From positions 113,635,237 to 113,699,236 of the forward strand of contig CM028382.1 in the NCBI GenBank assembly GCA_013146195.2: a DNA stretch of 64,000 bases, given 5' to 3'. The notes under the pieces were generated by a model. It was not told the DNA's origin and ran no database searches. It saw only the letters and a program-made list of their open reading frames with translations. The translations under genes and the position numbers were made by a program. Source of the stretch: Codonopsis lanceolata (Eukaryota; Streptophyta; Magnoliopsida; Asterales; Campanulaceae). This document shows positions 1 through 12,600 of this stretch, piece by piece; positions within the stretch are counted from its first letter, which is position 1, and each line of letters begins with the position of its first letter.

Positions 1-833
1 ACACTTTTCTTTCTATTTATTGATCTGAATGGTCATTATACTTGCTCGCGTCGTCCTTTCGAGGACTCAAACTAATTAGCCGAGAAAATCCACAAAGAAA
101 AAAAAGATATGCCATTTACTGCCTTATATCTGAAAAAAGAGACATTACTGCTTTTTAGATACCTCACATACGTCCACGCACGTAGAAATATTCTGAACTG
201 CTACCCTACACCATGACCAGCCTACCCTTTGTATCAGCCAACGTTAAATGCATGTAGATTCTCAGGACACTTCATGGACCGATCAGTTTTTATATCTCCG
301 AATTATTGACCAATCCTTGTTGCAAAAAAAAAGAAAAAAAAAAAAAAAAAGCAAAATAAAAAGAATATGAATAAAGATATGCACATGGACTGACCAATGA
401 TTTTTATGATATTCGACCTAGACTATTTGAATGGTGGATCTCGAAAAGAGTATAGGAACTTCACCTGAGATCTGTCTAATCTTGGGGAGTCGAAAGACAG
501 GTGGAATACGAAGGCTCTATACTCTGGAGAGAGAATCCACTATTCTAGGAATAGTCCCGAGACTGTCAAAACAAATCGAGTGCTTGTTCGATCAATTTTA
601 AGAAAAATTGATTAATAATAATAAAATAATAATAAAGGCACACTATACTTGAACCCAAAAGCATGGAACCTTCCCTCCTGATACCTTAAACCCTTTTTTC
701 TCAAAAATCTAACCCGAATTTGGAAATGAAGAAATAGTACCGGTCGGTTGATACGGGATACAGCACAGGGGTCAGATCAAAAAATATCAGAGTCAGATAA
801 GAAAGTATTAGAATCAATTCAGAGGGTACAGAT
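1..833. other. AT-rich leader region of a decayed retroelement; no gene
   Basis: No open frame of interest is seen on either strand. The stretch has an A-rich tract near 327-351 and AT-rich triplet runs near 610-640. Its position directly before gag-like sequence suggests the untranslated leader of the element that follows. No 5' LTR or primer-binding site could be recognised, so this role is inferred. Confidence 0.35.
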
Positions 834-2453
834 TTGGACAGAATGGCCGCCGAAAATGAGCAGTCTGCAGTAGGTACTGTTACAGGGGCTCCAGGGTGCG
901 TTCCAACTCCGACTATGCAGCAGTGGTTAGATCAAAATATGGGTAAGCAAGCTGATCGCATAATGAGCCGAATGACAAATCTTGTGCAATGTCTAAGGCC
1001 TAGTGGTGAGGGAACCATTTTCCCTGCAACCCCTCAAGAAGCATCTACTTTCATAATCCATCTAAACCCAAACCCTCAGCCAAACACTAATCTTCCCCCA
1101 ACCGCTAGCGCCCCAATCACCAATTTCTCACCAAATACTTATTACCAAAATTTCAACCCTTTCTTGCCAAACCTACCATATTCTTTCCCAAACACCCATA
1201 TATCCCAAAATCCAAGTGGCCTCCCATTTCCCATCACTAACCCACTCTAAAGTAGCTCATATATGGACACCAGAAGCTATACCCGGCTAGGACAAGTAAC
1301 GACTTATTTACCTTTCAATGATCCTGGTCATCAGGTAGAAACCACCAATTACCTATCTCCTCAAAATTCCTACCAAATACCCCAACAAGGAATAAACCAA
1401 GTCGCCCCCAATCCCTCCAATATATACCAAAACCCAGCACCACCTCCCACAAAATTAGAGGCAGATATGGAAAATATAAAAAGTATGATGCTCAAAGTCT
1501 TGAACAAAGGAGAATTTTCTACGCAGGAATTAACGCTACAACCCTCATCTATATTGCCCTCAAAATTTAAAATGCCCGACATAGAAAAATTTGATGGGAC
1601 TGGATGCCCTATCTCCCACTTAAAATCTTACTCTACTGCTATGCAGTCAAGGGGAGCTAGCTTCGAGGCTATAGCTTCCACCTTCCATCTGACCTTGGTA
1701 GGGGCTGCTAAACAATGGCTCATGTTAGCAGATAACAATACGATTGCTACTTGGGATCAAATAGCCGAAGAATTCCAAAAGAGATACAAAGACAACAGTA
1801 GCTCTGAAAATAAAAGGGAACTTGAGGCATGCACTCAAAAGGTAAAAGAAACCTTTGCAGACTTTGCAGCCAGGTGAAAGAGGAAAGTTACCCAAACACT
1901 GGACAGACCCGATCCATCTGAATCAGCCCGGTTGTTTATAAAAAACCTCTAGCCAATTTATCTTGAACACATGAGGTATCTTCCCTATGGTGATTTCAAT
2001 GCCATCATAGAAATAAGAATTTGCATTGATGAAGAAATATGTACAGGGTCCCTAGAAATTGATACACCTCCAAGTTCATTCTGCTACTCTGAATCGGAAG
2101 AAGAATCTGTGGAAGAAGTCAACATTGTTGAAAGAATTCCAACGGTAAATACACTAATGTGCCATGGTCATATGAGACAGATAAGTTTACCAATTTTGTT
2201 GAGGGAATCAGTAGTACTAATAGAAGCTACATAGGACCTTACAAAGGAAACAAAAGACATTACGATGAATTGCATGTTCCAATGTCACTGATATTATAAG
2301 GGTTAATAGAACAAGAAGTCCTTAATCTCCTTGAAAAGTACTGTGAATACCACCAATCCAGTGGTCATATCACCGACAAATGCTTCTCACTCAAGAATGA
2401 TAGTCAAGACCTTATCGATGATAAAATCATTGAGAAGCTACACCCATGATTGA
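834..2453 (+). pseudogene. Decayed Ty3/gypsy gag
   Basis: Remnant of a retrotransposon gag (capsid) gene. Three open pieces (834-1250, 1263-1877, 1971-2234) lie in one frame, broken only by in-frame stops at 1248, 1875, 1950 and 2232. The second piece has the core of the plant retrotransposon gag domain: KFDGTG, then FHLTLVGAAKQWL and TWDQIAEEFQKRY. After a frameshift near 2240-2335, a zinc-knuckle-like motif CEYHQSSGHITDKC (about 2342-2383) is followed by a lysine/aspartate-rich tail. The N-terminal part is rich in Pro and Asn, as in Tat/Ogre-type gag. No protease, reverse transcriptase or integrase follows, so this is a broken or non-autonomous copy. Confidence 0.72.
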
Positions 2454-4991
2454 TCCTGATAAAAGTGATCAAGCATCGCCCAAGGAACAACATTGAGAAA
2501 GAATTTGGATAGGGTAGAACGTTAGTACAAGAAGTTATTGGCCACTCAGGGAAAGACAAATGAAGACTTTTAAACTCATAGAACCCTAAAATACCCTTTT
2601 GTATACACCTCCAAAACCCATTTTTCCTTTGAACCTCCTTTCGCCAAATAAAATCTTGAGGGGCAACTTTTTTCAACTCAGCGTCGGTTTTCATAGATTT
2701 TCCATGTATATCTATCTTTTTCAGGTCACCTATTTCCGAGTATCCCTGGAGAGGTTTGTTTCTAAGGATGATAAATTGACTCACTTAAAAACACCTAAAT
2801 CTATACGAGTTGATAATGATTCATCTAGAAGATATGAACCCGCAAACTATTAAGAACGCATGAAATCTCAAGCAGGCAAGTCGTCTTGACCGGAATCACA
2901 CTCGACCCATTGCGGTCGAGCTGTTAGTAGCGTACTGGGGCTACCTACCATAAACACCAAAACCCTTCCAAAAACCTGGAACCCTTTTTCAAGATTACCA
3001 TATACCAAAACCCTACTGAAATTAAGATCTTCCAATATCCCCAGCCAAGCAAACTATCCCCATAATCCAGCTTCCAAAACCGAGGTTGTGTCGCCTTTTT
3101 ATCCACCAAGAATGGTTATCCCTTTGTCCTAAAAGGAGAGATGACATTCCTCAACGGCTATTATGATGATGCTCAGAAGAAAAAGAAAAAAGAAAAAAAA
3201 GAAAAAGAAAAAAAAAAAAAAAAAAAAGAAAAAAGAAAAAAGAAAAAAAGAAGAAAAAAAAGGAGAAGATAAATGAAAGAAAAAAAAATCTATTTGGAGC
3301 AAGTCTATCGTTTGTCCATGTCTCCCTTACACAAACTAATTTGGAGCTTCTCGGGGAAAATCAACACTTTTTAGATATGGATCGAAGGGCCAGCCATACC
3401 CAAAGTCAAAACCAAAAAGCCCACCATACTCAAAAGCAAAAGCCAATTATACATCTAGAACCCACAGCCTGAAAAGTCAACCAACGATCAAATTATTGAT
3501 CGCTTTTTAAACAGAAGCCAAATCCATAAAGAGACCTTCTAACCTCAAAACCAATACATCCCCAAAAACTTAAACAGTACACCATGAACCAGTCGCGGTC
3601 AACAACTCTGCTTCAATCCGTTATAACGTGATCTGAGTCAAAGATGAACTCCTTTGTAAAACACATAAAAATATCAAAAGATAATTACCAAGCAGGGTCC
3701 ATAACCCACCTACCTGGTGATACTCAGCAATAGGGTGAACTCTGAATTCCAGCTCTCTTGTTTAGTAGAGTCATCCTCATATCCTATGCCTTTGTTTTTC
3801 TCTTAAAAAAAAACGTAAAGGAAAAAAAGGAGAAGAGAAAAACAAGTGGCCTTTCCTCCATCCACTTCCTTATGGGGTCATTTATATCCATAAAACGTAT
3901 CACTTGAGTATGCTAGGGGCTTTCTATCCCATTTTGAAAAAAATGTTAATTGAGTCACCCTGGGTCTTTTCCCACAGAACTCATAAGTATTGTCTATGCA
4001 GTGTCCTATCCCTTGTTCCATGGGTCATGAATTGTTGGTCATAACAGAAGATATTCCGGTTAGGAAATCTTTGAAGAATCTGAGTCCCGTTACAAGCAAG
4101 ATAAGAAAAGATATTTTTGGACTTAGTAAAAAGAGGCATTTTGGAAACACATATCAACCGAGAAAGTTCCGCCTCGACCTTATTGGGCAAGGACTTCTTA
4201 GGATTGAATGACAAGATCACTTATTATGCCTAATCCTCATCTGAAATCCAAGGTTATCAAGAGTTAACCTGTTGCAGAATTGATACACTACTACAAGGTC
4301 CCTCATGATTCCTGCAAGCTGGGTAGATGGTCTCGGATACACTTTGCCCCTACCTTCCTGTTGATGCCAGACTGGTAATCTACCAGTTTTTGTCCAAGAA
4401 TACCAAAAGTTGGGAACCTCACTTACAAGGTTAGACCATTTATTTCGCTTTGGCATCGCGCCGGTTTCTCTAAGTTTTATCAGATCTGGTTGCTTAACTG
4501 TCGTGTTATCTCGTCCTATAGGCCCGGTTTTTGAAACCCCTCCTTATTTTCTTTGCCAAAAACCATGATATTTTGTTATCAAGTCAAAAGAAAGAAACGT
4601 AAGCTCTCCATTAAATTTCTTCACTGAGAAAGCCCTACCAGATACCAAAAACCAAATAAACTTATATATGTCACACCTTCTACGATTGTGGCCAAACCTT
4701 TGAGTAAACCCCAACAAAAACAACCTCAGTCATTTCACTCACCAGTCGAGAAGTACAACGTGTTTGTAAAAGATAATTTAGTTTTGCTTAAAAGAGGGTC
4801 AATCGCATACATGTATTATCAACTAGAGTTTGCATGTAAACTACATTGCAAAGTGATGGAGTAAGTAATTCAGCGACTTTATTTTGCACCACTATATCTG
4901 AACTCGAAACTTTTCCCACATATTACTAACCTTATCATCATCCTTGTATTTTAGAAACAACTGGCAGCATTCCACTACAGGGCTTCATAAT
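2454..4991 (+). other. Non-coding interior of the same retroelement
   Basis: About 2.5 kb between the gag remnant and the tandem array. Translations of all frames show no recognisable pol motif (no D-S/T-G protease, no YxDD, no integrase HHCC). There is a long A/G-rich tract at about 3178-3290 and a smaller one near 3800-3840. The small open frames near 4000-4450 overlap on both strands and resemble nothing known. It is probably a decayed or replaced internal region. Confidence 0.4.
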
Positions 4992-5665
4992 CATCGTTTT
5001 CCCTATTCTGGGGGCGACACGTTTTAAAAAGTGGCATCATTTTCCCTATGCTGGGGAAAACGCGTTTTAAAAAGTGGCATCGTTTTCCCTATGCAGGGGA
5101 AAACGCGTTTTAAAAGGTTGCATCGCTTTCCCTATGTTGGGGAAATCACGTTTTAAAAAGTAGCATCATTTTTCCTATGCTGGGGAAAACGCGTTTTAAA
5201 AGGTTACACCGCTTTCCCTATGTTGGGGAAAACGCGTTTTAAAAAGTGGCATCGTTTTCCCTATGCTGGGGAAAACACGTTTTAAAAAGGTTGGCATTTC
5301 TTTCCTTATCGGGAAAAGCCCGCTTTTAAAAGCATTTGCATCGCTTTCCCTATGCTGGGGAAAGCGCATTTTAAAAGGTTGCATCGCTTTCCCTATGCTG
5401 GGAAAAACACGTTTTAAAAGGTTGCATCGCTTTCCCTATGCTGGGGAAAACATTTTAAAAGGTTGCATCGGTTTCCCTATGTTGGGGAAAACCCGTTTTA
5501 AAAGGTTGCATCGCTTTCCCTATGTTGGGGAAAACACGTTTTAAAAGGTTGTATAGTTTTCCCTATGCTGGGAAAAATGCGTTTTAAAAAGTTGCATCGT
5601 TTTGCTTATGCTGGGCGAAACGCATCCGAGGTCCCACCTATATTGCCTATGCTGGGCAAAACGCG
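4992..5665 (+). repeat. 43-bp minisatellite, about 16 copies
   Basis: About 16 head-to-tail copies, nearly all 43-44 bp long. Each carries a dyad: CTTTCCCTATG, then CTGGGGAAA, then CGCGTTTTAAAAG. The TTTTCCC and GGGGAAAA arms can pair around a short loop. The last two copies (from about 5600) diverge to TTGCC..GGGC, keeping the pairing by paired changes. The array lies about 350 bp before a typical LTR start. Tandem repeats in the 3' untranslated region are known for the Tat/Ogre lineage of Ty3/gypsy elements, which fits. The open frames through the array follow from the repeat and are not genes. Confidence 0.9.
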
Positions 5666-6016
5666 CCATCCATCCCACCCAGTGCTTGTTGTTTGTTTGC
5701 TGAGGCCGAACTACGTTTGATCTAATTCTTGAGAAAGGGATACGTATGCAACCTATTTCGGTAGGTGCGACCATCAGAGCATTTAATTTGCATATCTGTT
5801 TAAAATATACGATAACCTGCTATAACCGACTAAATATGTCTAGGGTATGTGAGATTTCGAGCTACTGCATCCTAAACTGTCGCATCTATAAACTGCCGCA
5901 TATTGCATTCCTCCCCATTCTAATTTCTATGAAATTTGGGAGTTTATTTCTTATCAACGATGTTCGTTTACTTGATAAGTTTCTGTTTACTTGTAAACTC
6001 CATCGTTGAGAGGCTC

Positions 6017-6870
6017 TGTAGACACCCCAATTTCGTACCCCCGGTATATAACATGACATGAAATATCAAGACCTGTTAAAAAACTAACGAATGTCAAGTT
6101 ACATGATCGAAAATGCAAAAAGCAAAAGCAGGATGCGTAAACAGTAAAATGCAGGGGGCCTAAGTGCCAAAAAGAGGATGAAAAGGGACCCAGACGCCGC
6201 CCATGGTCCATGCTGGCGCCACCCACACTTCCTCCTTGGGTGGCGCCCAACAGTTCCAAAAGCACTGTAGCAGTTTACTTTTGGTACAATCTCTCAAGCA
6301 CGCGGTACAAGCCAATGAAGCACATAAAGAGAAAACTTAACAGCGAAGGAAGGCTTCTCTTAGCCTATAAATAGGAGGCCCCGACTTGTGAAATTCATAC
6401 AGTTTGCACACAGTTATGCAGTGAGTTCTCCTGAGAACGATTGAAAGATTTATTCCTCTAGCTCCGAAGCTCCATCAAATCTCCCCCAAACACTAAAATC
6501 AGCCGGCCAAAGTGAAACCTAGTTACCCTGTTAGAATTCCGCTATATTCCACTGATCCAAAAATCCCAAAAAGGGCAGTTTCCTTGCCCGAATCCAGACG
6601 CCAAATCAGCAAAAAAACAAGCAGTTGCTCTGCCCGATTTTCGCCGTCAGCAAGCAAACAACATAAAAAAACAAGCAGTTGTTCCGCCCGAATCCCGAGG
6701 CCGAAAAGCAACTTTTGGAAGCAGTTACTCTGCCCGATTCTCCGCAACAGTAAAGCAGCAAAAAAAAAAAGATTCCCTCTTCCTGAAGGACAGAGCGAGC
6801 GCACCCTAGAATCTACTAGAATGAGTTGGTACGTGATAAAACCCCCACGCTTCAAGAGGTAGACTATTTA
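6017..6870 (+). mobile_element. Probable 3' LTR of the decayed gypsy element
   Basis: Begins TGTAGACACCCC, a start seen in many plant Ty3/gypsy LTRs. A TATA box follows about 350 bp in. After the presumed transcription start, four diverged copies of an AAGCAGTTxxTCTGCCCGA motif occur at about 6619, 6675, 6720 and 6922. No clear CA end, target duplication or matching 5' LTR was found, so the right border is a guess; the LTR could run to about 7400. The 350 bp before it (5666-6016) show no recognisable gene. Confidence 0.55.
6366..6374 (+). promoter_or_regulatory. TATA box in LTR
   Basis: TATAAATAG preceded by GCC and followed by GAGGCC, inside the presumed U3 region of the LTR. It would place transcription start near 6400. 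Seen directly; function inferred from its place in the LTR. Confidence 0.6.
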
Positions 6871-7782
6871 AAGTTTTTAATATATAAAAGTGCTAATTAA
6901 ACTAGCACAATGTAAAGAAAATAAGCAGTTATATTGCCCGAAATTCTATAAAAATAACACTAAAAAGAGCCATTATTACGGCCAAAATTTTATAAATGTA
7001 TTTATAACTCTAGGGAGGAGGCTGTTGCAAGTTTGTAATAATATATATATATATTTAAATGCTTTATTTCATCTTTTAAATAAATATAAAAAAACATATT
7101 TTAGCCACTATTTTAAACTAAGGAGAGGGTGGTATTTTAGCCTCACTAACATTTGTAATCTTAGCCCCGACTTTACTCTGGTTACATTTGCTTTTTTCTT
7201 AAATGCTTTATTTCATCTTTTAAATAAAGATGAACATCACATTTTGAGTCCACAATTGAGGCCAAACGTATTCCACACACTTAAAAGATTTTGAAACTAC
7301 CCGCTTCTTCACGTAGTGGGGGATCGGTCGAAAAACGAGATACTCACAGGAGGGTGTAGTTGTAGTTGCTTGGAAGGACCCGTTTAATTTGGGCAGTACC
7401 CGAAATTTTCACTTGAAATAAACTCTTAACAGATTGCGAAGATCCTAGTAAAGCAATAAAAATGAAAACAAGGTGTGGGATCTAGAGATTAATTTACAGT
7501 AGTTTGTTTTCTTTAAGAAACGTAAGCAATAGCTAGAATCTTAAGTTATTTTATTTTAAGTGGATATCCATTTTCAATCCTAGTAATTATATAAAATTAT
7601 TGCTCAATAAGATAGTTCGAAACCATCTTCTGTTTTATTCATTTATGCTTATGCTTTACCGATTTTTCTTTTACTTTTTTAATCTATTTAGTATTTATTG
7701 ATTATGTTTTTGCAAAGCAACCTGCATGTTGCAAGATAATTACTATAATTTTAGTAACTTTTTTTTAACAAAAGATAGTAGT
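6871..7782. other. AT-rich spacer or LTR tail; no gene
   Basis: No supported coding sequence. A 28-bp motif beginning AAATGCTTTATTTCATC occurs twice, near 7056 and 7200, with similar flanks, which suggests a local duplication. A short TA run lies near 7041-7053. The open frame at 6890-7294 follows from these repeats and has no recognisable product. Confidence 0.35.
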
Positions 7783-7784
7783 GG

Positions 7785-7930
7785 CCGGTTAGGGCAAGTC
7801 TCATATAATGTAATCCGTGAGACGGAGTTCCACTTTCTTAAAGCTCAACCTCTAACACACAATAAGTTAGGTACGATAAGGAGGATTCGTCTCATAATAA
7901 ATATTTGTAAAACCATTTTACTCAAGTTTT
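7785..7930 (+). mobile_element. MITE, GTAAGACGGTCTTAC family, copy 1
   Basis: Starts GGGCAAGTCTCAT, contains GAGACGGAGTTCCACTTTC followed by AAGCTCAACC, and ends near AAACCATTTTACTCAAG. The same order of motifs occurs at 61886-62040 in the same orientation and at 62050-62215 and 11813-11948 in the opposite one. Terminal inverted repeats are present but worn in this copy. Too short to encode a transposase. Confidence 0.65.
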
Positions 7931-9502
7931 ACCTAGTGGTTATTGTATGGAACAATCATACACGTCACTATTATTGTGGGTGCGATACAATTATACCAAC
8001 AACACTTGAATTGTAAGAAAGTGAAACCAAATTAATATATGCTCGAGTTTTGGGGGCAAAAGATGTGAAACAAAGTTTTTTAGTTTCTTTTTTTAAAGAT
8101 TTTTATAGTAGTCCGTATAAGTTAAATGGCTCATTCAATGTGTTTTAATCTTTAAGTTAACGGTCAGATTTAACAATTACTTGATCTTGGGAGGGGGAGG
8201 GTGCCCTGGCCCCTTAGGGCAGATCCAATGGAACCAAATAAAAGGTTTATCTTTTGTAGTTGTATTGTTAATTTTAAAATGAATATATCATTTTTATAGT
8301 TATATTGTTAAAGAATAAAATATATAAATTATTTTTTGGACGTATTATATTTGTTCATTAAAAATTTATATTTTAAAACGATATATTTATTTTTGAAAAT
8401 AAATATAAATTAAAAAAAAATATATATTTAGTTGTGAGTTTATGCTATAAACTTTTATGAGTTTATGTATAATGAAGAATATGTTTATAGAGAAAAAATT
8501 TATATGCTAATAACATGACAAGAGGAATAAATAAACCTTTTCAAAGATTTATAAGTATGAATACTGTTATTAATGTGGCATTGATTGCGAAAGCCAACAA
8601 AACGTGACACGTGATCGAGGCTCACATGCACATGAACTTCTTCGTCACTGCTTCGTAACCTTTGTTTGTAGCGACTATTGTTGTATTTGAGGAAGGCATG
8701 GTCCATATATTCACATAATTACGGAGTATCTATTAATTTTGTTTATGTTAATAATATCGTGAAATATTCACATCATAGAGATTCTAAGTAAGTTTCATCC
8801 GACGGTAATAATACTAAAAATTTATAATATATAATACTATAAACTCGAGCATGTAATAACGTAGATAATAACAACAACAATTAAAGTAGTAATAATAACA
8901 ATGACATATTTTCTCAAAAAATAAAATAAAAAATAACAACGACATCAAACATTTTGTTGTTAATAATAATATTATTACTACTACCAAGTTTTACTCTTTT
9001 TGTTTCAAATTATTGTCTTATTTGATTTTTTAAAAAATACTAATTAATTATACGTGTGTATTTTTTTTTCTTTTATATCATTAACCTAAGATCTTCATTC
9101 TTTGTTGTTTTCTTTTTTCCATTTTCCTTTTTTGGTTAACCCATACAAACTATATAAGAAATTATTGTACTTTTTTAAAGTTAAAATTGTTGTTTTTCTA
9201 ATAAAAAATTGACGAGTATTTGTTTTTAAAACCATAGATGCTTAATATGCAATACTTTTTGTTGTGAATTTGAAAAAAAAAACGTTACATTTTTTTTAAA
9301 ATAATTAATTTGATTTAAAAAAGTTGAAATTAGAGACTTATTTAAGAAATGAGGGATTATTTTATTCCTTTAAAAAATGAGGTTGGCATGATAATCTTTC
9401 GAAATAATCCCCCGCCCACCATGTGGTGTCGCTGTCGCATATCCGCCAACTGCTCCCCCTCGGACGTCGCTGGGTATACTATGATCTCCACACCTACTGG
9501 AA
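7931..9502. other. AT-rich DNA upstream of the potassium transporter
   Basis: No gene recognised; short open frames on both strands carry no known motif. A G-box core CACGTG (8608-8613) lies about 1 kb before the HAK start codon inside ACGTGACACGTGATC, and could be a distal bZIP/bHLH site, though one hexamer proves little. A G-rich patch lies near 8189-8220. Confidence 0.4.
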
Positions 9503-9530
9503 CCTCTCTCTCTCTCTCTCTCTCTCTCTC
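9503..9530. repeat. CT microsatellite in the HAK promoter/5' leader
   Basis: About 14 CT dinucleotides directly upstream of the TATA box. Pyrimidine-rich CT runs are common around plant transcription starts. Confidence 0.9.
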
Positions 9531-9533
9531 CCC

Positions 9534-9542
9534 TATATAAAT
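9534..9542 (+). promoter_or_regulatory. TATA box of the HAK gene
   Basis: TATATAAAT directly after the CT run and about 100 bp before the start codon at 9643. Transcription would start near 9565-9575 and give a 5' leader of about 70-80 nt. Position and sequence fit a plant core promoter. Confidence 0.65.
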
Positions 9543-9642
9543 GCCCTTCATTGCATCTCTAATAGCTACTTCGATCAACCAACACCACCACTTGTTTTCC
9601 AACACCTTACAACTCACCCCCCATATATATTTGTACCTAAAA

Positions 9643-12600
9643 ATGTCTATAGAAGATGTTGCCCCTGAAGATAGCCAAGAAGAGTGTAATTCAAACCAAC
9701 AACTCAGACGTTACGACTCTTTAGACATCGAATCCGGCAAACTCCGATCCCGTCACTCCCATGATAACAAGGTTGGATGATCAACTACGTGCAAACTTAT
9801 AGTATTTGTTTTGTTTTTTGTAACTTTTTTTGGTGATAGAAAGGGTTGATAGATGATTTAATTAATTGTGTTATGTTTGATGATTGAATTGAAGGGTGTG
9901 AATTGGTCAGTGATATTACAACTAGCATTTCAGAGCATAGGGGTGGTGTACGGAGACATCGGGACGTCGCCGTTATACGTATATGCAAGCACCTTCAGTA
10001 AGGGAATAAATCATAACGATGATATACTTGGGGTTCTTTCTTTGATCTTCTACACCCTTACTTTGATTCCTCTCATCAAATACGTTTTCTTCGTTTTACA
10101 AGCCAACGACAATGGAGATGGTATACTATCATCCTATATTTATTATTTCACATTCACACACACACACACATATATATATGTGTGTGTGGGGTGGCACTAT
10201 GTCTATACCCATTTACCCCTCCACACCATTCACATTTTAATCAACAAGAACATCAACAAATTTTTAATGGCCTTTTCTTTTTCTTTTTTCATGAACATAG
10301 ATTGGGTCCTATATATATAAAAAGTTTTGAAATGTAGAAAAAAAACCTCCAAAATGTAAGTAAAAAATTTACTTTTTTTGTTGTTGTCATTTTTTCTTGT
10401 TTTAAACAGAATAAGCTTTATTCATCAGTCAAATTTTTCGACTTGTAATTTTTCAAGGTTTTTTTTTGGTATTATGTTGACCGACATATATTGGTGAAAT
10501 AGTGATTGTGACATATTGAAAACAGAATATATATTTTTTTTACAAAAGGACTAAAAAAAACCTTATACACATGGGTGAATGAGTGTTGCTGGTCATGGCT
10601 GACAAACGAGTGAATAATAACAATAATTAAGATATTGAAAACAAATTAAATTGAATATTAATTTTTTCGAACTTTGTGGAGGTAATACGCAGGGTAGAAT
10701 CTAAGATATTGAAAACAAAATTGAATATTTTTTTGGAACTGCGTGGAGGTAATACGTAGGGAAGAATCTAACCAGACAAGAGACGAGTATAACTAAGGCA
10801 ATTTTGGATTCTCTAAGTTAGAGGTTGTTACTGAGTTGTGAAGGTGGGTTGGTGGGGGTGTAGGGGGGTAAAATGAGTGTTATGGATAATAGTTTAATTC
10901 ATGATTATCCATAACACCCATTTTGTTAGTTTTAGTGGGGTTGGCTAACCTACAACCAATTATAATCCGATCCTAAAATTTTAAGAAAATGACACTTGTA
11001 ATAGTTTATTAGTATTCCCTCCGTTCCGGATAAATATTCTTAGAGGACAAAACACAAGGATTAAGAAATGTAATTAAAGATGACTTGTAAAATATGTTGT
11101 GACAATAATAACCATTACACACAATCTCTTTATAATGTGCAATAATAATAATATTAAATGAAAAGATATATTAAGAAAAATGGTAAAAAGATAATTTTAT
11201 GATTTAATTTTTAAAAATTGACCATTTAAAAATAGAACAACGAGGTATTTGTCGAGTAAGTAATAAGTATTATTGAATTTTGTGATGTTGGATCCTCATT
11301 CATCAGGAGGGACATTTGCGTTGTACACGTTGTTATGTAGATACGCAAAGGTAGGGTTGATACCGAGTCAAGAAAGAGAAGATGCAGATGTATCAAATTT
11401 TCGACTTGAATTGCCGAATAAAAACATGAGACGAGCATCTAAACTCAAGTCAAGGCTTGAAAATAGTCCTCTTGCTAAGTTCTTTCTACTCTTTGCCACA
11501 ATGCTCGGTACTTCCATGGTCATTGGAGATGGCGTCCTTACTCCTTGCATCTCCGGTAACGTTTTCGTTTTCGTTTTCGTTTTCCTATTTTCTCTGTTTT
11601 TCAATTCTATTTTCCGTTTCTTTGAGTATTCCAGTTATCTTGACAGTTTTATCGGCTGTGGGAGGGATCAAGGAAGCTACGTCTTTCATGACTGAAGGTA
11701 CGTATCTACTTTCTCATGCTAGATAGAGCCAGAGTGTGATCTCACTTAATCTTGTCATTTATAATGGAGAAACCTTAATCCTCGATCATCATCATTATAT
11801 TTGAAAAAAAATTATCTGTAAAACCGTTTTATCTAACTTTTTATGTATATATATCAGACTCATCGCGTGTTGGTGTATTGAACTATGAGAAAATGTGGCT
11901 CCGTTTTACGAATTAAGATCCGTAAAACCGTCTTACATGAAATATACTCTATATATATACTAGTTAGTACCCGTGCGATGCATGGTTTAAATAATTTTTT
12001 TTGCAAAAGTTTTTTGTAATAAGATTATTTTATAAACTTGTTAGAAGTAATGGAAATTTTAAATTAGAATACTCTTAAACAAAACTAAAATAACGTAAAT
12101 ATTAAAATTGATCATTTATATAAATGGGTAATTAAAAGATTTACATATGAATTTTCTATAGAAAAAAATAACTTAAAAATGAAGTAATTAATAGTTAAGA
12201 TATAGATTAATTAGTAATTTTATGTGAAATTGACTATTTCAACCGAAAATCACCATGTGGAAGCCGTGGCTTCAGTCTTCAGATAGTAGTAATTAATAAA
12301 AATAAAAATTTCATCCACTAGCAATGTAAAATCTTTTTTACACAAATAACCTTTAGAACACGACACGTGAGCAACTGAAGTTTAAATAAATCAAGAATTT
12401 TTTTTTGATCGATACGTGTCATGATTCAAGAGTCACTTGTGTAAAGAAGTTCTACACCATGAGTGAATGAAATTTTTACTCAATTAGTAATTAATAGAAG
12501 AAAAAAGTAACATAAAATTATCTCGTAAATAACTTGTATAAAGAAAATAGTAAAGAAATGAAAATGTATGAGAATTGAAGAGTTTCAGTTAAACTTGTAT

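Noticed and set aside
5196..5774. Open frames on both strands through the 43-bp array
   Set aside because: They are by-products of a 43-44-bp unit with few stops; repeats in them mirror the DNA unit and no known domain is present.
6512..6862. Overlapping open frames (+ and -) in the gypsy LTR
   Set aside because: They lie inside an LTR after its TATA box and reflect repeated AAGCAGTT motifs; neither strand shows a family motif.
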